64,000 nt of DNA, taken from contig NZ_JSWF01000025.1 in the NCBI RefSeq assembly GCF_000797445.1, positions 248,001 to 312,000 of the forward strand, given 5' to 3'. Made by a program: the position numbers and the translations under genes. The DNA is from Lacinutrix jangbogonensis (GTDB lineage Bacteria > Bacteroidota > Bacteroidia > Flavobacteriales > Flavobacteriaceae). The notes below the pieces were generated by a model that searched no databases, was not told the DNA's origin, and was given only the letters and a program-made list of their open reading frames with translations. Positions 1 to 7,812 of the stretch are shown here, piece after piece (the first letter of the stretch is position 1; every line of letters starts with the position of its first letter).

Positions 1-324
1 GCACAAATGCGTAAAGGTGTTTTAGAGTATTGCATTTTATCAGTCTTAAAAGACAATGATGCATACGTTGCCGAAATTTTAGGCACACTAAAAGACGCTA
101 AGTTGCTTGTAGTAGAAGGTACAATTTACCCACTACTTACAAGACTGAAAAACGCAGGACTTCTTAACTATCGTTGGGAAGAAAGTACCTCTGGACCACC
201 AAGAAAGTATTACGGATTAACAGAAACAGGACAATTGTTTCTAAAAGAATTAACTAAAACTTGGGACGAATTACAAACAGCAGTTAACATTGTAACACCC
301 TCAAAAACCACAACAAATGAATAA
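1..324 (+). CDS. PadR family transcriptional regulator (5' end cut by window edge)
   Basis: Winged-helix PadR-type repressor. The sequence contains the family's hallmark stretch VVEGTIYPLLTRL followed by SGPPRKYY, the recognition helix and wing. An ATG lies at position 7, but the frame is open to base 1 and reads Ala-Gln before that Met. Flavobacterial PadR proteins usually carry about ten residues (ending in a Lys-Ala-Gln-like stretch) before MRKGVLEYC, so the true start is probably just outside the window. The stop overlaps the next gene by 8 bp. It is therefore co-transcribed with the PspC protein and presumably controls this envelope-stress module. Family call firm; ligand unknown. Confidence 0.9.
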   Translation, partial: AQMRKGVLEYCILSVLKDNDAYVAEILGTLKDAKLLVVEGTIYPLLTRLKNAGLLNYRWEESTSGPPRKYYGLTETGQLFLKELTKTWDELQTAVNIVTPSKTTTNE

Positions 325-2164
325 GACAGTCAACATAAATTTAGCAGGTATATTTTTTCACATAGATGAAAATGCATACTTAAAATTACAGCGCTATCTT
401 GAGGCTATAAAACGTTCATTTACAGACTCTCAAGGACGATCAGAAATAATTTCAGACATAGAAGCACGTATCTCCGAATTATTTTTAGAACGTATAATAA
501 ACGATAAACAAGTTATTGGTAACAAAGAAGTTGACGAGGTTATTACCATTATGGGACAACCTGAAGACTACCTTGTGGATGATGAGATATTTGAAGACGA
601 ACCTCAACAAAGAACGCATACAAAAGGAAGAAATAAAAAACTATATAGAGACACTGAGAACTCTTACGTAGGTGGTGTTTCTTCTGGGTTAGCACATTAT
701 TTTGGAATGGATGCTATTTGGGTTAGAATTATATGGCTAGTATTAGTTATTGGTGGTTTTGGTACTGGAGTATTAATATATATTCTACTTTGGATATTGG
801 TTCCAGAAGCTAAAACTACTTCTGAAAAAATTCTAATGACTGGTAAAAACGTTACCATATCTAACATCGAAAAAAAAATTCGTGATGGGTTTGGAACTGT
901 TTCAGACAGTGTTGGGCAAAATTTGCAAACCGCAGGCGATAAACTAAAAGAAGGCTTCGAATCTGCAAGTGATAACCTTTCAAACTCCGTTAAAAATATA
1001 GATGTAAACAAATCAACAAACAGAATAAAGTCAAGTTCACAGACCTTTTTCGATACTATTGCAGATATTTTTATGTTCTTCTTAAAAATCTTCGCAAAAT
1101 TTATTGGAATCATTTTAATGATTGCAGGAGCTGCAGGTTTTATAGCGACTACAGTTGCTTTTATCTCTGCAAATTTTATAGATCGCCTAAATTTTGGTGA
1201 TTCGGATATAATGTATTGGTCAGAAGCCTCTAACACACCATTTTGGTTAGTAGGTTCAATGTTATACTTTTTAATAGGTATTCCACTCTTATTATTATTT
1301 TATTTAGGTCTTAAAATTTTAGTAAACAATCTAAGATCAATTGGTAACGTAGCAAAATTCACACTCCTAGGGATTTGGTTACTAGCATTAATTGGCATCT
1401 GTATAGTTGGCGCAAAACAAGGCTTATCATATAGCGAAAAAGCACCTTCTATTTCAAATGAAAAAATAGAAAGCATCACAAAAAATGATACTTTATTTCT
1501 TTCAATGAAAAATAACGAAACATACGCAGAAGGCTATTACAGAGATTTTCATAATTTTAGAAATGCTTTTGATGACAATGGAAATAAAATATCGTTTGCA
1601 AGAAGTGTCGCTTTTAGAATTCGCTCTACTAGAGATAGCATCGCCAAAATTAAAGTGGTAAAAACAGCAAGAAATTCATCTTTTGATTCGGCTAAAAAAT
1701 TAGCAGACAACATTATTTATGAATATGAATTAATTGGTAATGAATTACTTTTAGACAATCACATCATTATTCCAAATGAAGACATGAAAAGAGATCAACG
1801 CGTTGAAGTAACTATATATTTACCTATAGGAACTACTCTTTTTGCTGAAGAAAACACACATAGATTTCATACTAATAATTGTTTATTATCAAAAACCGAA
1901 GAAGGTCATTTTCTAACCGTTGCAAATGGTAAATTAATATGTAATGATTGCGAAGAAGACAACGACGATGACACTTTTGAAATCGACGTAAACATTAACA
2001 AAGATGGCGCAAAACTGAAAATAAATTCTGAAGTATTTGAAGCTTCGACCAGTGCAAGCTCTATAAAAATTAATGAAGATGGTGTTAAAAGTAAAACCGA
2101 TAACGTTGAAGTAAATATTGACGAAGACGGTATTAAAATAACTACTGACAAGAATGAAGAATAA
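317..2164 (+). CDS. PspC domain-containing membrane protein
   Basis: 615-residue inner-membrane protein. A PspC domain lies at about residues 108-165 (KLYRDTENSYVGGVSSGLAHY, then a hydrophobic helix). Further transmembrane segments lie near 255-285, 308-335 and 348-366. The N-terminal 100 residues resemble the acidic cytoplasmic region seen in Bacteroidota PspC proteins. The C-terminal 200 residues are predicted to be outside the membrane and end in Lys/Asp-rich repeats of the form INxDG. PspC proteins take part in phage-shock or envelope-stress responses. It overlaps the PadR gene by 8 bp, and a GIN-domain gene follows, an arrangement common in flavobacteria. The role is inferred from family and context. 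Confidence 0.88.
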   Translation: MNKTVNINLAGIFFHIDENAYLKLQRYLEAIKRSFTDSQGRSEIISDIEARISELFLERIINDKQVIGNKEVDEVITIMGQPEDYLVDDEIFEDEPQQRTHTKGRNKKLYRDTENSYVGGVSSGLAHYFGMDAIWVRIIWLVLVIGGFGTGVLIYILLWILVPEAKTTSEKILMTGKNVTISNIEKKIRDGFGTVSDSVGQNLQTAGDKLKEGFESASDNLSNSVKNIDVNKSTNRIKSSSQTFFDTIADIFMFFLKIFAKFIGIILMIAGAAGFIATTVAFISANFIDRLNFGDSDIMYWSEASNTPFWLVGSMLYFLIGIPLLLLFYLGLKILVNNLRSIGNVAKFTLLGIWLLALIGICIVGAKQGLSYSEKAPSISNEKIESITKNDTLFLSMKNNETYAEGYYRDFHNFRNAFDDNGNKISFARSVAFRIRSTRDSIAKIKVVKTARNSSFDSAKKLADNIIYEYELIGNELLLDNHIIIPNEDMKRDQRVEVTIYLPIGTTLFAEENTHRFHTNNCLLSKTEEGHFLTVANGKLICNDCEEDNDDDTFEIDVNINKDGAKLKINSEVFEASTSASSIKINEDGVKSKTDNVEVNIDEDGIKITTDKNEE

Positions 2165-2273
2165 TAATTAATAAAACTAAAAACCATGATTTCTATTGCG
2201 AAATTTATAATTAGCTTAATATTAGATGTTTTAGTTTAAAAACAACATCAATCAAAAGCAATCAACCACAAAC

Positions 2274-2310
2274 CATCCCATCCTTTTTAATAAGTTTGGG
2301 ATGTTTTTTG
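2274..2310 (+). terminator. probable rho-independent terminator after pspC-like gene
   Basis: Inverted repeat CATCCCA (2274-2280) / TGGGATG (2297-2303) with a 16-nt loop, followed by a run of six T. It sits 110 bp after the pspC-like stop and just before the GIN-domain gene. The long loop makes it weaker than the other terminators in the window. Confidence 0.5.
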
Positions 2311-2341
2311 TTATACCTTTGTCCATCAATAAATATAACTA

Positions 2342-3190
2342 ATGAAAACAAAAACATACCTCCTAATTCTAAGCTGTTTAATTAGCGTTTATGGACTTGC
2401 TCAAAGCGTAGAAAAAATTAAAGGAAATAAAAATGTGACGACTCTAATTACAGAAATAAATACTTTTAATCGATTAGTTATTGGTGACGATTTTAAAATT
2501 AATCTAAAACAAGGCAAAACACCTTCTGTAAAAATAGTTACAGATGATAATCTACATGAAGTAGTAGAATTCAAAGTGATTAATGGAAGTCTGAATTTTA
2601 TAAAAAGTAAGAGAATCACTTCGAGAAAGAAAATGGAAATCACAGTAATATTTAGTGATTCTTTAAATATTATAGAATTAAAAGAAGATGCAGAATTAAC
2701 AAGTTCAAATACCATAAAACTAAACCATTTAATATTAAGAGCGAAAGAATCTTCTGAAGCTTATTTAACCGTTGAGGCTGAAACTTTTCAATACATTGGA
2801 ACCGGGAAAACCAAAGCAGAATTAAACATTTCAACAAATATTGATGTTACTATAGATTTAAGCGACAATAGCAATCTAAAAGCTGTTATTGGAGCACTGG
2901 ATATAAAAATAAATATGCTACAGCGTGCTTATGCTAAAATTGAAGGCCATAGTAAAAGCTTAACAGTTAGCACAGATAACTCTACTGTCTTAAAAGCTAA
3001 TAAATTAGCAACCAATAGTTGTGTTTTAATTACTGAAGGACGTGCAGATGTTCATGTTAAAGTAAAGGAAAACCTGATTATTGAAGGATCTGGAACAACA
3101 GAAACTTACATATATGGCAATCCTAAAATGGAATTGGTAAGATTTGAAGACGAAGCTATTTTAAGAAAAAAAATCATGAGCAAACAATAG
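2342..3190 (+). CDS. GIN domain (DUF2807) secreted protein
   Basis: 282 residues with a cleavable signal peptide (hydrophobic to about residue 20, ending GLAQS). The mature part is a head GIN domain (DUF2807), a right-handed beta-helix-like fold with short repeating strands. The stretch FNRLVIGDDFKINLKQG is the typical start of the domain. Such proteins are periplasmic or outer-membrane associated and often sit next to PspC and PadR genes, as here. Their biochemical role is not established. It appears to have its own transcription unit: a terminator-like hairpin precedes it, and TACCTTTG (2314-2321) resembles the Bacteroidota -7 box. Confidence 0.82.
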   Translation: MKTKTYLLILSCLISVYGLAQSVEKIKGNKNVTTLITEINTFNRLVIGDDFKINLKQGKTPSVKIVTDDNLHEVVEFKVINGSLNFIKSKRITSRKKMEITVIFSDSLNIIELKEDAELTSSNTIKLNHLILRAKESSEAYLTVEAETFQYIGTGKTKAELNISTNIDVTIDLSDNSNLKAVIGALDIKINMLQRAYAKIEGHSKSLTVSTDNSTVLKANKLATNSCVLITEGRADVHVKVKENLIIEGSGTTETYIYGNPKMELVRFEDEAILRKKIMSKQ

Positions 3191-3207
3191 CTAATCAACA
3201 ACAAAAA

Positions 3208-3236
3208 AACCGAAGCATTCGCTTCGGTTCTTTTTG
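3208..3236 (+). terminator. rho-independent terminator
   Basis: Perfect 9-bp stem AACCGAAGC / GCTTCGGTT (3208-3216 and 3221-3229) with loop ATTC, then CTTTTT. It directly follows the GIN-domain gene. Confidence 0.88.
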
Positions 3237-3337
3237 TTATGAGAATGTCCCTGTTTAATTTTGAGATTTCAACGTACATTGAGAACAATTAAACTTGTAA
3301 CAATCTAAAGACTTCGTTTAAAATTGTTAAATCTTAT

Positions 3338-4321
3338 TTAATTATAAGTAGCCGTACTCACTTCAAAAGTAGAATCTTTAGCTGCTAAATAACGTTCTGC
3401 ATCTAAAGCTGCCATACAACCTGTTCCTGCAGCAGTAACAGCTTGTCTGTATACATGATCTGCCGCATCACCACTTACAAAAACACCACCAATATTAGTT
3501 TTAGATGTACCAGGATTAGCATTTATAATGTAACCCGTTTCATCTAAATCTAGAAAACCTTTAAAGATATCTGTATTGGGTTTGTGACCAATAGCAACAA
3601 AAAATCCAGTTGAAGAAATATCGTGCTTTTCTTTTGTTAGGTTATTAAAAACTCTTACGCCTGTAACAACTTGTCCATCCCCTAAAACCTCATCAGTTTC
3701 TGTATTGAATAAAATTTCTATATTTTCAGTATTCTTAACTCTAGCAGCCATAATTTTAGATGCTCTAAAAGCATCACGTCTAACTAACATAGTAACTTTA
3801 GTACATAGTTTAGATAAATAGTGTGCTTCTTCACAAGCACTATCTCCCGCTCCAACAATAACTACTTCTTGGTTTCTATAAAAGAATCCATCGCAAACCG
3901 CACAAGCTGAAACGCCTCCACCAAGTTTTAAATATTTTTGTTCAGAATCTAAACCTAAATATTTAGCACTCGCTCCTGTAGAAATAATTACCGTTTCACA
4001 GTGTATTTCTTTTTCTTCATTTACCCATACTTTGTGAACATCTCCAGAAAAATCAACTTTGGTAATCCAACCATCGCGCACATCTGTTTCAAAACGCTCT
4101 GCTTGCGCTTGCAGCTCCATCATCATTGCTGGTCCTGTTATACCTTCTGGATAACCAGGGAAATTTTCAACTTCATTAGTTGTTGTTAGCTGTCCACCAG
4201 GTTGTGTACCTTGGTATAAAACAGGTTTCATATTTGCTCTGGCAGCATAAATGGCAGCAGTATATCCCGCTGGTCCAGAACCTATTATTAAGCATTTTAC
4301 TTTTTCTATTGTATCAGACAT
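3338..4321 (-). CDS. trxB: thioredoxin-disulfide reductase
   Basis: 327-residue FAD/NADPH flavoenzyme that reduces thioredoxin in the cytoplasm. The FAD-binding GSGPAGYTAAIYAAR lies at about residues 14-28. The redox-active CAVC is at residues 140-143. The NADPH-binding GAGDSACEEA follows, and the second FAD motif GVFVSGDAAD lies near the C-terminus. Length is normal for the family. It is monocistronic between a convergent GIN gene and an upstream terminator. On the minus strand TACTTTTG (4349-4342) lies 21 bp before the ATG and fits the Bacteroidota -7 box TAnnTTTG, although I see no good TTG at -33. Confidence 0.97.
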   Translation of the reverse strand: MSDTIEKVKCLIIGSGPAGYTAAIYAARANMKPVLYQGTQPGGQLTTTNEVENFPGYPEGITGPAMMMELQAQAERFETDVRDGWITKVDFSGDVHKVWVNEEKEIHCETVIISTGASAKYLGLDSEQKYLKLGGGVSACAVCDGFFYRNQEVVIVGAGDSACEEAHYLSKLCTKVTMLVRRDAFRASKIMAARVKNTENIEILFNTETDEVLGDGQVVTGVRVFNNLTKEKHDISSTGFFVAIGHKPNTDIFKGFLDLDETGYIINANPGTSKTNIGGVFVSGDAADHVYRQAVTAAGTGCMAALDAERYLAAKDSTFEVSTATYN

Positions 4322-4419
4322 ATTCCAAAAAATTTATATTACAAAAGTAGGAGTTTTGATAGAAACCTTACAGTTAAGTTATCAACAGAAATTATAGATC
4401 AATAAGTTCTATTAATAGT

Positions 4420-4445
4420 AAAAATCGGCTCATAGCCGATTTTTA
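4420..4445 (-). terminator. rho-independent terminator after ytxH-like gene
   Basis: Stem AAAAATCGGCT / AGCCGATTTTT with loop CAT, flanked by A and T runs, so it could work in both directions. It lies between the end of the YtxH gene and the start of trxB, and probably ends the YtxH transcript. Confidence 0.82.
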
Positions 4446-4484
4446 ATTTCCGTTTTTACTAAAATAGATTAAACTTAGTTATCA

Positions 4485-4817
4485 CTATGATGTTTTCTGC
4501 AACTTCTTATTCTTTTCCTTTAAAATCTTTAAACCTTTCTCCAAGACATTAATAACATCATCTGCTTTGTGGCTTGCTTTATTTGCAACTATTCCTATCT
4601 CTTCTTTGAACTTGGCCTTACCAACCTTAACAGATGCTGTAAGATCTTCCTTTAAAACAGAAGCATCTTTTTTAATTACATCTACAACGTTTAAACTTTC
4701 GTCTTTTAGATATTCTCTAGTATTGGCACCTTTATCTGGTGCAAATAACACACCTAATGCTGCACCTAATGCAGATCCTAATATTAATCCTATCGCAACG
4801 GTTCCTTTATTAATCAT
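4485..4817 (-). CDS. YtxH domain-containing protein
   Basis: 110 residues. The N-terminal glycine/alanine-rich hydrophobic helix GLILGSALGAALGVLFAP followed by DKGANTRE is the YtxH signature. The rest is a Lys/Glu/Val-rich amphipathic helix, probably a coiled coil. These small proteins are thought to be membrane-anchored and stress-linked, with no known enzymatic activity. Single gene, with a terminator about 40 bp downstream. Confidence 0.85.
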   Translation of the reverse strand: MINKGTVAIGLILGSALGAALGVLFAPDKGANTREYLKDESLNVVDVIKKDASVLKEDLTASVKVGKAKFKEEIGIVANKASHKADDVINVLEKGLKILKEKNKKLQKTS

Positions 4818-4940
4818 AATTTTTCCTTTTTTGTATTAAACTACTCCTATTAGTCTAAAAACCTCCTCACTTGTTACAAACAAACTAAATAAGAACTAGT
4901 TAGATAAAAAAAAAAAAAAATGTCACTGAAAATTTTACAT

Positions 4941-4964
4941 AAAAAAACCCAGTAAGCACTGAGC
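4941..4964 (-). terminator. second terminator-like hairpin downstream of tRNA-Pro
   Basis: Read on the minus strand, CTCAGT / ACTGGG (one G-T pair, loop GCTT) is followed by seven T. It is about 170 nt beyond tRNA-Pro, after a closer and stronger terminator, so it may be a backup. The 4818-5098 gap otherwise shows no gene; it holds only an A-run (4907-4920) and AT-rich sequence. Confidence 0.5.
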
Positions 4965-5098
4965 TTTAAAAGTTATTCTGGCAGGATTACTTTCATAAAT
5001 CATTATATAAGGTTTGCTGCTAATAAAAGCTTTCAAGTTCCATGATCACTCAGTTCTTTTTTCAAGCAATGTTTTTGAACACGTTCACAAAACTGCAT

Positions 5099-5126
5099 AA
5101 AAAAAGCCTTGTAGAATTACAAAGCT
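5099..5126 (-). terminator. terminator of tRNA-Pro
   Basis: On the minus strand, an 8-bp stem GCTTTGTA / TACAAGGC (one G-T pair) with loop ATTC is followed by a run of T. It begins 9 nt after the tRNA 3' end, which indicates that the tRNA is transcribed alone. Confidence 0.82.
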
Positions 5127-5134
5127 CTTTTTTG

Positions 5135-5209
5135 TCGGGGTGGCAGGATTCGAACCTGCGGCCTCCACGTCCCAAACGTGGCGCGATAACCGGGCTACGC
5201 TACACCCCG
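5135..5209 (-). tRNA. tRNA-Pro (anticodon TGG)
   Basis: On the minus strand a full cloverleaf can be drawn. The acceptor stem is CGGGGTG / CACCCCG with discriminator A. The D-arm region contains AGCCCGGTTA. The anticodon stem is CCACG / CGTGG with loop TTTGGGA, giving anticodon TGG. The T arm contains GGTTCGAATCC. No CCA is encoded. Proline tRNAs start with C1 paired to G72, as here. It has its own promoter upstream and a terminator downstream. Confidence 0.96.
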
Positions 5210-5250
5210 AAAATAGTTATCAAAACTAAAACCGTTAAATTTTAGAAGTG

Positions 5251-5280
5251 CAAATATACTTTACTTATTTAAATAACAAA
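5251..5280 (-). promoter_or_regulatory. promoter of tRNA-Pro
   Basis: Minus strand TTTG (5280-5277), 18-nt spacer, TATATTTG (5258-5251). This matches the Bacteroidota primary-sigma consensus TTTG / TAnnTTTG and lies about 40 bp before the tRNA 5' end. Confidence 0.72.
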
Positions 5281-5321
5281 CTATTTTTATTGTAAATTGT
5301 ACAAAACATTTCAATAAAATA

Positions 5322-6425
5322 ATGAGAACACAAAAAACCACCTACTGTTTACTGTTTTTAATCACTTTTTTCGCTTGTGCTCAAGACAAAAACCCAGTTA
5401 ATATTAAAAATTCTCACGAAGTTGTGGTTTCAGGATTAACCAATCCTTGGGGATTTGTATTTCTTCCAGATAATTCAATATTAATTACCGAGAAAGCAGG
5501 TAAACTAATTCATTTTAAAAATAAAACTAAAAAGGAAATAAAAGGCTTACCAGAAATTTATGTTCGTGGTCAAGGTGGATTATTAGATATTAACATTCAT
5601 CCAAATTACCAAAATAATGGCTGGATTTATTTTTCTTATGCGTCGCCAAAAGGAGAAGAAGCAGGAGGTAATACAGCTATTATGAGAGCGAAAATAGAAA
5701 ATGATTCTTTAGTTGAAAAAGAATTACTTTACAAAGCAGGACCAAATACCACTAAAGGTCAGCATTTTGGTTCAAGAATCGTTTTTGACAAAGAAGGTTA
5801 CCTTTTCTTTACCATTGGCGAACGCGGCAATCGTGAGGAGAATCCGCAAGACATTACAAGAGATTGTGGAAAAGTGTATAGATTAAATGCTGACGGCACT
5901 ATGCCAACTGATAATCCTTTTGTGAATTCTAAAGGAGCAAAACAAGCCATTTGGTCTTATGGACACCGCAATCCGCAAGGCATGGAATTGCATCCTGACA
6001 CTAAAGACATTTGGATACATGAACATGGCCCAAAAGGTGGCGATGAAATAAATATTATTAAAAAAGGTAAAAACTACGGTTGGCCAATAATTACATATGG
6101 CAGGAATTATTCTGGCTCCAGCATTACAAACGAAACTAAAAAAGAAGGCATGGAACAACCGCTTCATTATTGGGATCCCTCTATTGCTCCAAGTGGTATG
6201 GCTTTTATTTCTTCGGATAACTACGGAGATTGGAAAGGAAGTTTACTTGTTGGCTCTTTAAAATTCAGCTATTTAGATCGCTGTGAACTAAAAAACGGTA
6301 AAGTTGTTAAGGAAGAAAGACTTCTTGATGGTATTGGCAGAGTGCGTTCTATTGAACAAGGTCCAGATGGTTTTATTTACGTTGGTGTGGAAAATTTAGG
6401 AATTGTTAAATTGATAAGAAATTAA
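5322..6425 (+). CDS. PQQ-dependent sugar dehydrogenase (glucose/sorbosone dehydrogenase family)
   Basis: 367-residue exported beta-propeller. The signal peptide ends in a lipobox-like FFAC, so it is probably a lipoprotein. The family opening GLTNPWGFVFLPDNSILITEKAG, the GQGGLLDI segment and the HGPKGGDEIN / NYGWP motifs are all present; these contribute to the PQQ and substrate site in soluble glucose dehydrogenases and related aldose dehydrogenases. Length is normal. It is followed after 6 bp by a cytochrome c gene, which suggests that sugar or alcohol oxidation in the periplasm passes electrons to that cytochrome. Substrate unknown; PQQ must come from elsewhere, since no synthesis genes are in view. 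Confidence 0.9.
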   Translation: MRTQKTTYCLLFLITFFACAQDKNPVNIKNSHEVVVSGLTNPWGFVFLPDNSILITEKAGKLIHFKNKTKKEIKGLPEIYVRGQGGLLDINIHPNYQNNGWIYFSYASPKGEEAGGNTAIMRAKIENDSLVEKELLYKAGPNTTKGQHFGSRIVFDKEGYLFFTIGERGNREENPQDITRDCGKVYRLNADGTMPTDNPFVNSKGAKQAIWSYGHRNPQGMELHPDTKDIWIHEHGPKGGDEINIIKKGKNYGWPIITYGRNYSGSSITNETKKEGMEQPLHYWDPSIAPSGMAFISSDNYGDWKGSLLVGSLKFSYLDRCELKNGKVVKEERLLDGIGRVRSIEQGPDGFIYVGVENLGIVKLIRN

Positions 6426-6431
6426 TTATAA

Positions 6432-6851
6432 ATGAAAACTATCAGTTTCAACTTATGCCTTCTTTTTTTAATCTGTGCATGTCAATCTTCAGACAAAAAA
6501 ATGGTTCAAAACAGTACTTTAATAAATCAAAATTTTTCTAAAGGCAAAGAAATCTATAATGACTTCTGTATGCAATGTCATATGCCAAAAGGCGAAGGTG
6601 TACCAAAAGCTTTTCCTCCTTTAGCAAAATCCGATTACTTAAAGAACAATAGATTAGAGAGTATAAAAGCAATTAAATACGGCCTTTCTGGAACCATTAT
6701 TGTGAATGGCGAAAAATATAATTCTGCAATGGCGGCACAAGGCTTAAGCAATGAAGAAATCACCAATGTAATGAACTACATTACAAACAGTTGGGGAAAC
6801 AAAAACACATCGTTAATAACTGAAGAAGAAGTTTCGCAGGTTGAACGCTAA
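6432..6851 (+). CDS. c-type cytochrome lipoprotein
   Basis: 139 residues with a lipoprotein signal (LICACQSS) and one haem site CMQCH at about residue 45, followed by MPKGEGVPKAFPPLA, a typical class I cytochrome c stretch. A distal Met that could be the sixth ligand lies in YNSAMAAQG. It lies 6 bp behind the sugar dehydrogenase and is very likely its electron acceptor. C-terminal residues beyond the haem domain are short and acidic. Confidence 0.9.
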   Translation: MKTISFNLCLLFLICACQSSDKKMVQNSTLINQNFSKGKEIYNDFCMQCHMPKGEGVPKAFPPLAKSDYLKNNRLESIKAIKYGLSGTIIVNGEKYNSAMAAQGLSNEEITNVMNYITNSWGNKNTSLITEEEVSQVER

Positions 6852-6901
6852 TATTTTGTTTCAAATTCCTAAATTTGTTTAGTTAAATTAAAATTTAAAA
6901 C

Positions 6902-7510
6902 ATGCTTATAATAGGAATTGCTGGTGGAACTGGTTGTGGAAAAACAACTGTAGTAGAGCAAATAATGAATGAATTACCAGAAGGTGAAGTTGGTATAATA
7001 TCTCAAGATTCATATTACAAAGACACCTCAGACATGACTTACGAGGAACGTGTTAAAATTAATTTCGATCATCCAAAATCTATAGATTTCAAATTACTAC
7101 GAAAGCACTTAAAAGCCCTTAAAGCGGGAAAAAGTATTGAGCAGCCTGTTTATTCTTTTGTAGATCATAATAGAACCAAAGAAACTGTTACTACACATCC
7201 TAAGCACGTAATGATTGTAGAAGGTATACTTATACTTAGTAAGCCTAGAATTCGGGACATGTTCGATATTAAAATATTTGTGCATGCCGATAGTGATGAG
7301 CGCCTAATTAGACGTGTAAAACGAGATATAGCAGAACGTGGTAGAGATATAAATGAAGTACTTACGCGTTACCAAACAACACTAAAACCAATGCATCAAC
7401 AATTTATTGAACCCATGAAAGAGTATGCAGATTTAATTATACCTAACAATAAATACAATACTGTTGCAGTTGATATTGTGCGCACGATAATTAACGAAAA
7501 ACTAACTTAA
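6902..7510 (+). CDS. udk: uridine kinase
   Basis: 202-residue cytoplasmic P-loop kinase that phosphorylates uridine and cytidine in pyrimidine salvage. The Walker A GGTGCGKTT is at residues 8-16. SQDSYYKD and NFDHPKSID form the substrate-binding region, and DIKIFVHADSDERLIRRVKRD is the conserved lid and core. Length is normal. TAAATTTG at 6870-6877 fits a -7 promoter box, so a five-gene operon probably starts here. The stop codon overlaps the next ATG (TAATG). Confidence 0.96.
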   Translation: MLIIGIAGGTGCGKTTVVEQIMNELPEGEVGIISQDSYYKDTSDMTYEERVKINFDHPKSIDFKLLRKHLKALKAGKSIEQPVYSFVDHNRTKETVTTHPKHVMIVEGILILSKPRIRDMFDIKIFVHADSDERLIRRVKRDIAERGRDINEVLTRYQTTLKPMHQQFIEPMKEYADLIIPNNKYNTVAVDIVRTIINEKLT

Positions 7511-7812
7511 TGCTTAAGTATTTAAAAAACATTTTCTTAATTATTTTTGTTGGATTCGCTATTTGGATGGTGTTTTTTGATGGTAACTCTTTATTAATTC
7601 ATAATGAATTAAACACTGACATTGAAAAACTTGAGAACGAAAAAGAATATTATAAAAAAGAAATAACCAAAGACAACAAAGCTATTAAGGCATTAAAAAA
7701 AGAAGAAGGTTTAGAAAAATTCGCTCGTGAAGAATATTACATGAAACGCGATAACGAAGACATATATATTATAGAGTATCAAGACAGTTTAAAAGTTAAA
7801 ACAGATGAGTAA
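7510..7812 (+). CDS. septum formation initiator family protein (FtsB/DivIC-like)
   Basis: 100 residues: a short cytoplasmic tail, one transmembrane helix (about 5-25), a Lys/Glu-rich coiled coil (33-70), and then the typical EEGLEKFAREEYYMKRDNEDIYIIEY end of the FtsB/DivIC family. Such proteins join FtsL and FtsQ/DivIB in the divisome. Start and stop overlap both neighbours (1 bp with udk, 8 bp with mutA), so it is translated within the operon. Confidence 0.9.
   Translation: MLKYLKNIFLIIFVGFAIWMVFFDGNSLLIHNELNTDIEKLENEKEYYKKEITKDNKAIKALKKEEGLEKFAREEYYMKRDNEDIYIIEYQDSLKVKTDE

Noticed and set aside
697-1236. 179-codon antisense frame within the PspC-like gene
   Set aside because: Lies entirely opposite a well-supported coding gene and has no recognisable domain; typical AT-rich shadow.
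4965-5098. Possible second tRNA remnant (GGCAGGATT at 4980-4988 matches the T-arm side of tRNA-Pro)
   Set aside because: Only nine bases match and no stems can be drawn.
5042-5245. 67-codon open frame reading GWQDSNLRPPRPKRGAITGL
   Set aside because: This is the well-known false frame over a tRNA-Pro gene; the region is fully explained by the tRNA and its terminator.
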